A stretch of DNA of 64,000 nt from an uncultured Verrucomicrobia subdivision 3 bacterium (GTDB lineage: Bacteria; Verrucomicrobiota; Verrucomicrobiia; Limisphaerales; UBA11358). The notes beneath the pieces were generated by a model. The model saw only the letters and a program-made list of their open reading frames with translations. It was not told the origin of the DNA and did not search any database. Position numbers and translations under genes: made by a program. Where the stretch lies: assembly GCA_903858275.1 (NCBI GenBank), contig CAIOIC010000033.1, positions 67,994 to 131,993 of the forward strand. The letters are read 5' to 3'. This document shows positions 54,184-62,341 of the stretch, one piece after another (position 1 is the stretch's first letter; each line of letters starts with the position of its first letter).

Positions 54184-55194
54184 TCAGGGTTTTCCGCCGA
54201 TTATTAGCAACTGAATCTGTTTCGCGATGTCCGCCGCCTTGGCGTTGGCTTCGGCCATCGGCAGACCGGGCTTGGCTCCGGGAGCGCCGGCCACGCCGGA
54301 ACGTTTGTGGCCAATCTGCGTCATCCAAGAGTTAAACCGCAGAACCATCCGTTCACGAACCAGCTTGCGGATTTCGGCTCCGTGCGCGGGGAACAAACCT
54401 TCCGCCGCAGCAACTCCGTCCAGCTTCGCGCCAAAGAATTGCGAGAGAATTTCGGACGCCATCAGCCAGTGACCTTCGCGCCCCGGATGCACGCCGTCCT
54501 TGGCAAACTGAAACGCCGGATCTTTCGCGCGCCCATCGTCCAATGCCCGGCGCATCGGCGTGTGAATGTCCACGATGTCCCAGCCGTCGGCACGCTTCGA
54601 CAAAAGCCAGGCCGTGTATCGGGTCAGGTTCTCGTCGTGATAATTCATTTTTGAATTACCCTTGGCGTCCTGCACTGGCGGCGTGCAAATCACGATGCGT
54701 TTCACGCCCGCCTTCGCTGCGGCGGTGCGCAAATGCGTGACCGCCGCGGCAAAGCGTTTGGTGCCAGCAGCGTCCGGCGGAAGGCTGCCGCCGTCGTTCA
54801 TGCCGTAGCAGACGAACAGCAAGTCCGGCTTCGTGGCAGCCAAAGCGCGTTCCAACCGCTCGCTGACAAACGGCCGGCCAAAGCCATGTTTTTTCAAATG
54901 CCCTGCGTTTTCCTCCACTGTCAAATCAGACGCGGTTTCGCTGCTGAGACCGAGGTTCAATACTTCCACTTGAATGCCGTGCGCCAGCAGCCAGCATTCG
55001 ACATCGGTGACATAATCACCGCCCTGCGTGATGCTGTCGCCGAGAAAAACGATGCGGTGAACTCCGCGCAACGCCTCCACCGCCTTGGCCGGAGTCTCTG
55101 CGACAACTCCTGCCGCGCGAACGGAAACGGCGAAGATTAACGCCAACGCCAAAGTGAGTGAGCCGGATAAGTGGATCAGACGATTAATTTTCAT
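54184..55194 (-). CDS. Exported SGNH/GDSL hydrolase
   Basis: 336 residues with a signal peptide (LSGSLTLALALIFAVSVRAA). Block I is VFLGDSITQGG (nucleophile Ser), the Gly and Asn blocks are LNLGLSSET and YGMNDGG, and the Asp/His block is FAKDGVHPGREG. Family members are esterases acting on acetylated sugars or lipids; the substrate is open. A helical C-terminal extension of about 80 residues follows. Confidence 0.87.
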   Translation of the reverse strand: MKINRLIHLSGSLTLALALIFAVSVRAAGVVAETPAKAVEALRGVHRIVFLGDSITQGGDYVTDVECWLLAHGIQVEVLNLGLSSETASDLTVEENAGHLKKHGFGRPFVSERLERALAATKPDLLFVCYGMNDGGSLPPDAAGTKRFAAAVTHLRTAAAKAGVKRIVICTPPVQDAKGNSKMNYHDENLTRYTAWLLSKRADGWDIVDIHTPMRRALDDGRAKDPAFQFAKDGVHPGREGHWLMASEILSQFFGAKLDGVAAAEGLFPAHGAEIRKLVRERMVLRFNSWMTQIGHKRSGVAGAPGAKPGLPMAEANAKAADIAKQIQLLIIGGKP

Positions 55195-55234
55195 GGGAAT
55201 GATGACGACAGAATGCCAGCGGGGGTGACAATTG

Positions 55235-55268
55235 AAAAGAAAAGCCGCTGCAGATTTCCACAGCGGCT
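55235..55268 (-). terminator. Intrinsic terminator after the hss-odc operon
   Basis: AGCCGCTG (55243-55250) pairs with CAGCGGCT (55261-55268) around a 10-base loop; read on the minus strand it is followed by TTTTCTTTT. It lies 25 bp after the odc stop. Confidence 0.85.
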
Positions 55269-55293
55269 GACAGAAAGCGTTTTCCGCCAGGAT

Positions 55294-56436
55294 TTACTCG
55301 TTCACATGAACCACCGTCGCCGGCGGAAAGCCGTTGAAATACGTCGAGGATGCGTGGCTGTAAGCACCGATTTGCTCACTGTAAAGCAGGTCGCCAATCT
55401 CCAGATTTTCCGGGAGATTTTCCGCCATCGAAACTACGTCGAGTGCGTCGCACGTTGGGCCGAACACGGAACAAATCTGCGTGGGTCCTTTCTTGAACGC
55501 CTTGAGATGATAATGGCAATGGTCGAAAATCACGCCGGAAAAAGTATGATACACGCCGTCGTTGATGTAGTAGCAAAGTTTTCCATCGCGCACGGCCTTG
55601 CCGACGATTTTGGAAACGGCGGTAGCGGCGGTGGCGCAAAAGAAACGACCCGGCTCGGCAAGAATTTGCACATCTTTCGGAAACAACCGTTCCAACTCAC
55701 GATTAATGACCTTGGCGAGTTCGCGGAACGGTTTCACGCTCGCGTCATACGGCGCGGGGAAACCGCCGCCGATGTCCAGCAGGTTCATCTTGGTGTAACC
55801 ACGGTCACGCGCTTCCTTGTAAATATTCGCCGACAGATTGATGGCTTGGACGTAATTTTCAAAATTCGTCGTCTGGCTGCCGACGTGAAAACTCAAGCCT
55901 TCGACGGTCAATCCCTGCCGGTCGGCTTCGAGAATCATGTCCACCGCCTCGCCCGGCGACGCGCCGAACTTGGAAGAAAGCTCCACCATCGCGCCGGTGT
56001 TCGCCACTTTCAGACGCAGCACGAGGCCAGCCTGCGGCGCGTTTTTTTTGATTTTTTTGATTTCCTCAAAATTGTCAAACGTCACCAGCGGCTTGTATTG
56101 GTTCAGCTCGCGCAGCGTCTCAATCGGCTTGATGGGATTGGCGTAAATGATTTTGTCCCAAATCCAGTCCTGCCGCGCCTTCGCCGGCAGGTGCTTGATG
56201 TTCTCGTGAACATTCTCGAACTCCGGCATTGAGGCGACATCAAAACTCGCGCCAGCCTTGTAAAACGTCCGCACGATGGCCGGATCGGAATTGGCCTTCA
56301 CCGCGTAGTAAGCCTGCACGCGCGGCAGATACTTTTTGAACATCGCGTAGTTCGCGCGCAACTCGGCGTGATCCACAACGAACAGCGGCGTGCCGTGCTT
56401 GGCGGCCAGTTTTTTCAGCGCGGTAGGCGAAATCAT
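55294..56436 (-). CDS. Ornithine decarboxylase (alanine-racemase fold)
   Basis: A 380-residue type III PLP decarboxylase. The PLP lysine is Lys47 in AYYAVKANSDP; SFHVGSQ, GGGFPAPYD and EPGRFF follow, and the active-site Cys/Asp pair is Cys329-Asp330 in VFGPTCDALD. The GPTCDxxD form is that of ornithine (or ornithine/lysine) decarboxylase rather than of carboxynorspermidine decarboxylase. It makes putrescine. It starts 2 bp after the homospermidine synthase stop, so the two enzymes form an operon that goes from ornithine to homospermidine. Confidence 0.88.
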   Translation of the reverse strand: MISPTALKKLAAKHGTPLFVVDHAELRANYAMFKKYLPRVQAYYAVKANSDPAIVRTFYKAGASFDVASMPEFENVHENIKHLPAKARQDWIWDKIIYANPIKPIETLRELNQYKPLVTFDNFEEIKKIKKNAPQAGLVLRLKVANTGAMVELSSKFGASPGEAVDMILEADRQGLTVEGLSFHVGSQTTNFENYVQAINLSANIYKEARDRGYTKMNLLDIGGGFPAPYDASVKPFRELAKVINRELERLFPKDVQILAEPGRFFCATAATAVSKIVGKAVRDGKLCYYINDGVYHTFSGVIFDHCHYHLKAFKKGPTQICSVFGPTCDALDVVSMAENLPENLEIGDLLYSEQIGAYSHASSTYFNGFPPATVVHVNE

Positions 56437-56438
56437 TT

Positions 56439-57896
56439 TCAGGCGGCGTTGGTGACCACGAAGTTCTTGAACTGCCAGGGATCTTTCGGGTCAAGGTTCG
56501 GCTTGTTGTAGCCTTTGAAAACATTGGTGTAATGCTTCAACGGCGTCCAGTCATACGGCTTGGAAATCCAAGTGCCGAGATACGGCTTGGCGATCTTCAA
56601 GATGTATTCGTGCGGCAGTTCATCCGGCACCACCACGCCGCGCTGCGGGTTTTCAATCATCCACATCACCGCGCCGACCACGGAAATCGCCACCTGCATC
56701 GTCGTGGCATTCTGATGCGGCACGAGCCGGCGAGATTCCTCGATGCTCAAGTCGCTGCCAACCCACCAGGAATTATAACCGTGACCCATCAGCAATGCGC
56801 CGAGGATGTCCGAGCCGCTGGTGATTTCATCATTCAAGATGCGCGCCTTGGGCTGGAGTTTGTAATCGTAGCCACGCAGTTCGTTGAGCGACGCGATGGC
56901 GACATCCGCCGGGCAATACGCGTAATGAACCGTCGGGCGATAGACCGCCTTGCCGTTTTTCCAAACGGTGAGTTTGTCGGAAATCGTGAACGCCTCGCCG
57001 TGGCGCACCACCATGCCGTGAATCGTATAATTCGGCACCCAGGAGCGCACCCAGGTGTTCATGCCCATCTGCGCGAGGCAAATCTGGTTGCGCGGGCCTT
57101 CCTTGTGTTCGTAGGCGAGCGGCGGCAATTCTTTTTCGTGCGTGCCCCAGCCCATTTCGGCGGTCGTCGTGCCTTCCTCGCGGAAACCTTCCACGCTCCA
57201 GGTGTTGGTGAATTCGTCCACCTGCTTCGGAACATTCGTGATCTGCGTATCGCGTTCGCTGCAATGAATGACTTTCACGCCGAGCGTTTGCGCGAGCACG
57301 TTGAATTTCTGGTCGGCAATCAACTGCTGAACGGTTTCCGCCGCGCGACCGGTGATTTTCTTGTCCTTGATGGAACGGCGACCGATGTCGATCAAACCCT
57401 GCTTGGTGAAATGGGAAATCAATCCGGGATTCGCGCCGTGTTCCAGAACGGCCGTCGGGCCGGCTTCCTTCCATTTGACGATCATCTTGCGGAGATTCAT
57501 GTGGCGCCAGTAGAGCGTGGATTTCTGCGGCGGCGCGCCCTTGGAATTTTCATACGGATCCCACAATTCGACGGAAGTGTTGATGTAAAGCACGCCGTGG
57601 TCGTGACACCACTGGAGAATTTCCGCCGCGTCAATGTTCCATGCGAGGTCGATCAGCACGTCGCCGCAGGACAGATGCTTGCCGAGCAGCGAGCCCATGT
57701 TTTCGCGCGTCACGCGGGAGCGGGCGAACTTCACACCACGCTTGATCCACGGCGCGAGCGCCGCTTTGCGGTCCTCGAAATCCATCACGGTGATGCGCTT
57801 CGCGGGGACGTTGATGTGCTTGACGAGAATCGGCAGCGCACATTGCGCCACCGCGCCGTAGCCGACGAACAGGATTTTGTTTTTGAATGTGAGCAT
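56439..57896 (-). CDS. hss: Homospermidine synthase (bacterial NAD-dependent type)
   Basis: A 485-residue protein of the saccharopine-dehydrogenase-like bacterial HSS family. NAD is bound at ILFVGYGAVAQCALPIL; LIDLAWNIDA, STLYWRHMNLR and VLEHGANPGLISHFTKQ are HSS signatures. It joins two putrescines into homospermidine, releasing ammonia. First gene of the operon with odc. The 150 bp upstream (57897-58048) hold its promoter region; I see no riboswitch there. Confidence 0.9.
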   Translation of the reverse strand: MLTFKNKILFVGYGAVAQCALPILVKHINVPAKRITVMDFEDRKAALAPWIKRGVKFARSRVTRENMGSLLGKHLSCGDVLIDLAWNIDAAEILQWCHDHGVLYINTSVELWDPYENSKGAPPQKSTLYWRHMNLRKMIVKWKEAGPTAVLEHGANPGLISHFTKQGLIDIGRRSIKDKKITGRAAETVQQLIADQKFNVLAQTLGVKVIHCSERDTQITNVPKQVDEFTNTWSVEGFREEGTTTAEMGWGTHEKELPPLAYEHKEGPRNQICLAQMGMNTWVRSWVPNYTIHGMVVRHGEAFTISDKLTVWKNGKAVYRPTVHYAYCPADVAIASLNELRGYDYKLQPKARILNDEITSGSDILGALLMGHGYNSWWVGSDLSIEESRRLVPHQNATTMQVAISVVGAVMWMIENPQRGVVVPDELPHEYILKIAKPYLGTWISKPYDWTPLKHYTNVFKGYNKPNLDPKDPWQFKNFVVTNAA

Positions 57897-58048
57897 GACT
57901 AAAAAAGTTTGCGCCGCACTGTGTCGAAAAAAAATTCTCGTTACAAGGATTTATTGTGGAATTGAAGGCTCATTTTCACCTCCGACACCGCACATGCCTC
58001 TAGCACCAAAAAATTAAAAGCAGCGTCGGGGATGAGATTGAGCCCCAA

Positions 58049-59104
58049 TTACCGCACCGTGACCAAATCCGGCTGCGCCAGAGAAAGCCCACCGCGATGA
58101 TTTTTGTCGAAGCTGGGGCGAATAATCACGTTGTCTGTGCAGGTAGAATTATTCACCCGAAACGCCGCACTACCACAATTGATAGCAACGAGATTCGTGA
58201 ATGCATTGCGAACACACTCCGTTTGAGGTGCCGGGCGAGCCACGCCAGTCTCATATTCTTCCGCATGGGCCATAAATACGCCGTAGTGACCACTATTGCG
58301 GATAGAAATGTCGTAAAAAATGTTTTCGCGGCTCGCACGCATAAAGATGCCCAAATCATTTCGCGCCAACACCGCTTTGCGGACGACATTGTTGTTAAAG
58401 GCGAGATCCAGCGAAATTCCAGCGCCGGGATTGTCGTGCAAATACAGGTCAGTAAATAAACTGTCCGTGGTGAGATAACAGGCCAGACCGTCGAATTCAT
58501 TGTCAAAAGCCTCCAAGCTGCGCACGGTTAACCGCCGCACACCGAGAGTCGTGACCACGCCGCCGGAACGGCAGCTTGAAGTGATTACCCGCTCCACCGA
58601 TGAGTCGGACACACTTTGTATCGTAATGCCGTTGTTGCGAATCTCCGAGCCTTCGCCCTGCTCGCGCCAAAGCTCCCGTTGTTGATGCCGGCGATTGCCG
58701 TCTATCGCCAGGTCTTTCACCTGCAAATTCGCGAGGGTTTTTTGAGGATGATTCACCGGTTCGCCCATTATAACCACCGGAGAATTAGCATTGTCCACCA
58801 ACCGCAGGACAGTTGCCGCCCCTGCCCCGCGCAAGGTCTGATGGTCGCGGCGCAAAACAACAGGTTGTTGGATTTCATATCTACCGGCAGCTAAAACCAC
58901 TTCGCCGCCAGCTTCGGGCAATGTGTCCAAAGCTTTTTGAATATCTGCACTGGTGGCTTTAGCCGATAGGTGAACGACTGCGGTTCCAAAAACAAAATTT
59001 TCCGAAGCGACCGCGATGGCAAAAAGAAGGGTGATAAGACAGATAAACGCGGTATTTTTTGAAACCGCCCCAAATGTCCCGATCTGATTCAATTTCGTTC
59101 TCAT
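58049..59104 (-). CDS. Exported right-handed beta-helix protein
   Basis: 351 residues. A signal peptide (TAFICLITLLFAIAVAS) is followed by a pectate-lyase-like parallel beta-helix: TSADIQKALDTLPEAGGEVVLAAGRYEI at the N-cap, then many short coils such as NNGITIQSVSDSSVERV and FYDISIRNSGHYGVFM. Family members bind or cut polysaccharides. No catalytic triad can be named. It is divergent from the agmatine deiminase gene across 180 bp. Confidence 0.8.
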   Translation of the reverse strand: MRTKLNQIGTFGAVSKNTAFICLITLLFAIAVASENFVFGTAVVHLSAKATSADIQKALDTLPEAGGEVVLAAGRYEIQQPVVLRRDHQTLRGAGAATVLRLVDNANSPVVIMGEPVNHPQKTLANLQVKDLAIDGNRRHQQRELWREQGEGSEIRNNGITIQSVSDSSVERVITSSCRSGGVVTTLGVRRLTVRSLEAFDNEFDGLACYLTTDSLFTDLYLHDNPGAGISLDLAFNNNVVRKAVLARNDLGIFMRASRENIFYDISIRNSGHYGVFMAHAEEYETGVARPAPQTECVRNAFTNLVAINCGSAAFRVNNSTCTDNVIIRPSFDKNHRGGLSLAQPDLVTVR

Positions 59105-59284
59105 AATAAACGAGGTCGTTTGACCGATCAGAGCTTTCTATTGCTAATGTCTCCGAAATTTTAAATCCGTCCACTATTATTTTTAATTTTCTGCATTATT
59201 TTTGAAGCAACGCTTTTCCGGTGATTCAGCCGTTGCGGGATTAGTTTCAGCATTTCCAAAATTTTCCTACCCGTTATCCTTTCT

Positions 59285-60373
59285 TTGCATTTGAAACCCG
59301 CACCCTCAACCACGCCTGCTGAACTCGGCTACACCTTCCCCGCCGAATGGGAATTTCATGCCGCCACCTGGCTTGCCTGGCCGCATAATGCCAGCGATTG
59401 GCCGGGAAAGTTTGAAGTCATCCCGTGGATTTATGGCGAAATGGTGCGGAAGATTTCCACCGGCGAAAGAATCAATCTAATCATCCGACACAAACAAGAC
59501 GAAACATTTGCGCGACACGTTTTCCAGCAGGTCGGTGTGGATTTTCGAAAGATTCGTTTTATTACGCATGCGACGGATCGCGGCTGGACGCGCGACACCG
59601 GGCCGATTTTTGTCAGGAAAGCGGAAAGCAGAAAGCAGCTAGCAGAAAGCGCGATCGTCCACTTCCATTTCAATGGCTGGGCCAAATATGACAACTGGCG
59701 CAAAGATACCAAGACCCCCGAAATCGCCGCGAAACTACTCGGTAAAAAACTTTTTCACGCCGAATCCAACGGCAAACCCTTCGTCATCGAAGGCGGCGGC
59801 ATTGAGGTCAACGGACGCGGCACGCTGCTTTCCACCGAGCAGTGCTATCTTAATTGGAAAGTTCAAGTCCGCAATCCCCGCCTCGGCAAAAAGGAAATAG
59901 AAGACACGCTAAAAAACTACCTCGGCGTCAAAGATGTTTTCTGGCTAGCGAAAGGCACCAAAGGCGACGACACGCACGGCCACATTGACGATATCTGCCG
60001 CTTCGTCAATGCCAAGACACTGGTGCTGGTGAAGGAAAAGAATTCCAAGGACGAAAACTACAAACCACTCTCGGAAAATTGGGAACGTATCCGCGATTTG
60101 CGACTGGAAGATGGCAGCAAGCCGGAAGTCATCGCTTTGCCAATGCCGTCTCCACTGTATTTCGACGGCGTGCGGCTACCGGCAAGTTACGCGAATTTTT
60201 ATATCTGCAATGCAGCGATCATCGTCCCAACGTTCAATGATCCCAACGACCGCATAGCGCTCGGCATTTTGGGGGAGTTATTCCGTGACCGCCCAGTCGT
60301 TGGAATTCATGCCGTGGATCTGGTCTGGGGTTTCGGCTCATTGCATTGCCTCACGCAGCAGCAGCCGGCTTAA
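59285..60373 (+). CDS. aguA: Agmatine deiminase
   Basis: A 362-residue guanidine-modifying enzyme that turns agmatine into N-carbamoylputrescine and ammonia. Conserved parts are FHAATWLAWPHN, RGWTRDTGPIFV, VIEGGGIEVNGRGTLLSTEQ, GDDTHGHIDDICRF and the nucleophile Cys355 in SLHCLTQQQPA. The start is TTG (59285 or 59291); no ATG fits. Its product is the substrate of AguB at 1383-2282. Confidence 0.93.
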   Translation: MHLKPAPSTTPAELGYTFPAEWEFHAATWLAWPHNASDWPGKFEVIPWIYGEMVRKISTGERINLIIRHKQDETFARHVFQQVGVDFRKIRFITHATDRGWTRDTGPIFVRKAESRKQLAESAIVHFHFNGWAKYDNWRKDTKTPEIAAKLLGKKLFHAESNGKPFVIEGGGIEVNGRGTLLSTEQCYLNWKVQVRNPRLGKKEIEDTLKNYLGVKDVFWLAKGTKGDDTHGHIDDICRFVNAKTLVLVKEKNSKDENYKPLSENWERIRDLRLEDGSKPEVIALPMPSPLYFDGVRLPASYANFYICNAAIIVPTFNDPNDRIALGILGELFRDRPVVGIHAVDLVWGFGSLHCLTQQQPA

Positions 60374-60472
60374 CCGGAGTAATTCAGACCTGAATCGCCT
60401 GGATAAGCATGGGGGGGTATGCCAACTTGACCATTCTCGACTTTTCGCCACCCCGCCCTACACTTTCGCACC

Positions 60473-62287
60473 ATGGACAGCGTTGGAATACATCGGCCCC
60501 GCAATCTGGGTTGGGCACGCGCCGCCGCCTTGCTATACGGCGACTGGGGCACCAGCAAAGCCTACGTCATCGGCCTCGCATTTGTCGCGGCGGGCTTCTC
60601 GTCCTTTCCCATTATCCTCGCCGTCTGCGCATTGACAGGACTGGTCGCCTACAACTACATCATCGTCTGCAAGAACTTCCCTGATGGTGGCGGCGTTTAT
60701 TCCGCTGCGAGGGAACAAAGCCGGGTGCTGGCGGTGCTGGGGTCGTTGTTGCTGGTGGCCAATTTCACCGTCACCGCGGCCATGAGCGGCTGGGCGGCGA
60801 TGAGCTATTTCGGCATTCCCAAGGAATACTTCAAGGTGGCCACGATGGGCTTCATTTTGCTGATTGGCGTGATTAACTTCTTCGGCCCGAAACATTCCGG
60901 GAGTCTGGCCGTGACGTTCGCCGTGCCAATGCTGGTAGTGGTGGTGAGCATCATCGCCTTGAGCATGCCGCATCTGACGCTGACCCATCTGCAGCCCCTG
61001 ACCGGAACGTTCGGACATACCTGGGTAGCCTTTGTTGGCGTCATCCTCGCTTTGAGCGGCGTGGAAGCCATCGCCAACCTGACGGGCGTGATGAAGCTTG
61101 ACGCCGGGTCCACCCCGGAAAATCCCAGCGTGCTTTCCACGGCGCGCAAATCCATCTGGCCGGTGGCAGCGGAAGTGATTCTCGGCACAATTCTGCTCGC
61201 TTGGGCCATGCTTTCTTTGCCGCACCAACTTACTGAAGCGATGAAGCTGCGCTTTGAGGATATGCTGCGATTTCTCGGCGAACATTATGGCGCGGCGACA
61301 TTCGGCCCGCAATTCGGCCAGATTTTCGGGTTATTCATCGGATTGGTGGTCGGATTACTGCTGTTAAGTGCGGTAAACACGGCCATCAGTGCGTTGATCG
61401 GTTTGATTTATATGCTGGCTCGCGACCGAGAGATGCCAATGCCCTTCACCAAGCTGAATGTCCACGGCGTGCCCCGCCTTCCGCTTGCCGTGGCAGCCAT
61501 CCTCCCGGTATTGCTGGTGCTGATAGCTGACAATCTTCACACCCTTGCCGACCTTTATGCCATCGGCGTGGTGGGTGCGATCACGGTCAATCTCGGCTCG
61601 TGCTGTTTTAACCGGCGGCTGCAATTGCAGTGGTGGGAGCGCGGCATCATGGTCGTCACGTTTCTCGTCTTGTTTGCCGTGGAAATCACCATCGCCAAGA
61701 CCAGCGCAAACGCCTTGTTCTTTGTGGCATGCGTCCTTGGCGTGGGTTTCGCGCTGCGCTGGTGGGCGATGAAACACGCCGGGTTTGAAACGATTATCAT
61801 CAAGCGCGAATTCGCCGCCGCCGTCAGTAACGATCGCGCCACTCAGTTTCGGCCTAATCTTACGCCCGGCCAGTCTATTCTCGTCGCGGCCCGCGGGCTC
61901 ACGCCCGTCCTGCGTTTCGCCATGGAAGAAGCCAAATTCCGGCAAGGCAATCTCTACGTGCTCTATATCAAGGAACTCGCCGTGAACCTCCCCGGGCCGC
62001 TGGCCAATCTCGAACGCCCCCGATGGCAAGATGATCATCAAGCGGCAGAAATCATGTATGCCATGATCAAACTCGGACAGGAAATCGGCGTCGCCGTCAT
62101 TCCGGTCTATGTGGTAAGCGAAAACTCCGCCGCGACTATTCTCGACATCTCCGCCACCATCGGCGCGGATGTGCTCATGCTCGGCTCCTCGCATCGCACC
62201 AAACTCGTCCATCTCCTCAAAGGCAATGTCATCACGGAAGTGGCCAGAAGCCTGCCGGAGAACATTCAACTCGTAATTCACAGCTAA
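60473..62287 (+). CDS. APC-family permease with USP-like C-terminal domain
   Basis: 604 residues: about twelve membrane helices (LLYGDWGTSKAYVIGLAF opens the APC fold) and a soluble C-terminal domain from about 445. The latter ends DVLMLGSSHRTKLVHLLKG, the nucleotide-binding loop pattern of universal stress proteins. Permeases with this layout include KimA-type potassium importers and amino-acid transporters; the substrate is not clear. It is convergent with a second APC permease. Confidence 0.82.
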   Translation: MDSVGIHRPRNLGWARAAALLYGDWGTSKAYVIGLAFVAAGFSSFPIILAVCALTGLVAYNYIIVCKNFPDGGGVYSAAREQSRVLAVLGSLLLVANFTVTAAMSGWAAMSYFGIPKEYFKVATMGFILLIGVINFFGPKHSGSLAVTFAVPMLVVVVSIIALSMPHLTLTHLQPLTGTFGHTWVAFVGVILALSGVEAIANLTGVMKLDAGSTPENPSVLSTARKSIWPVAAEVILGTILLAWAMLSLPHQLTEAMKLRFEDMLRFLGEHYGAATFGPQFGQIFGLFIGLVVGLLLLSAVNTAISALIGLIYMLARDREMPMPFTKLNVHGVPRLPLAVAAILPVLLVLIADNLHTLADLYAIGVVGAITVNLGSCCFNRRLQLQWWERGIMVVTFLVLFAVEITIAKTSANALFFVACVLGVGFALRWWAMKHAGFETIIIKREFAAAVSNDRATQFRPNLTPGQSILVAARGLTPVLRFAMEEAKFRQGNLYVLYIKELAVNLPGPLANLERPRWQDDHQAAEIMYAMIKLGQEIGVAVIPVYVVSENSAATILDISATIGADVLMLGSSHRTKLVHLLKGNVITEVARSLPENIQLVIHS

Positions 62288-62341
62288 GCACGATGGAAAT
62301 CATGGGGATTGGCGGCGCAGCGATACTGCTGTCAAGCATTC

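Noticed and set aside
55294-56436. Carboxynorspermidine decarboxylase (nspC)
   Set aside because: The active-site segment is GPTCDALD as in ornithine decarboxylase, and the partner gene is homospermidine synthase rather than carboxynorspermidine dehydrogenase.
56439-57896. Saccharopine or carboxynorspermidine dehydrogenase
   Set aside because: The length and the motifs LIDLAWNIDA, WRHMNLR and EHGANPGLISHF match bacterial homospermidine synthase.
57897-58048. Regulatory RNA upstream of hss
   Set aside because: No conserved polyamine-related leader or terminator pair could be recognised.
59105-59284. Riboswitch or small RNA upstream of aguA
   Set aside because: The AT-rich 180 bp show no recognisable conserved element; it is treated as a divergent promoter region.
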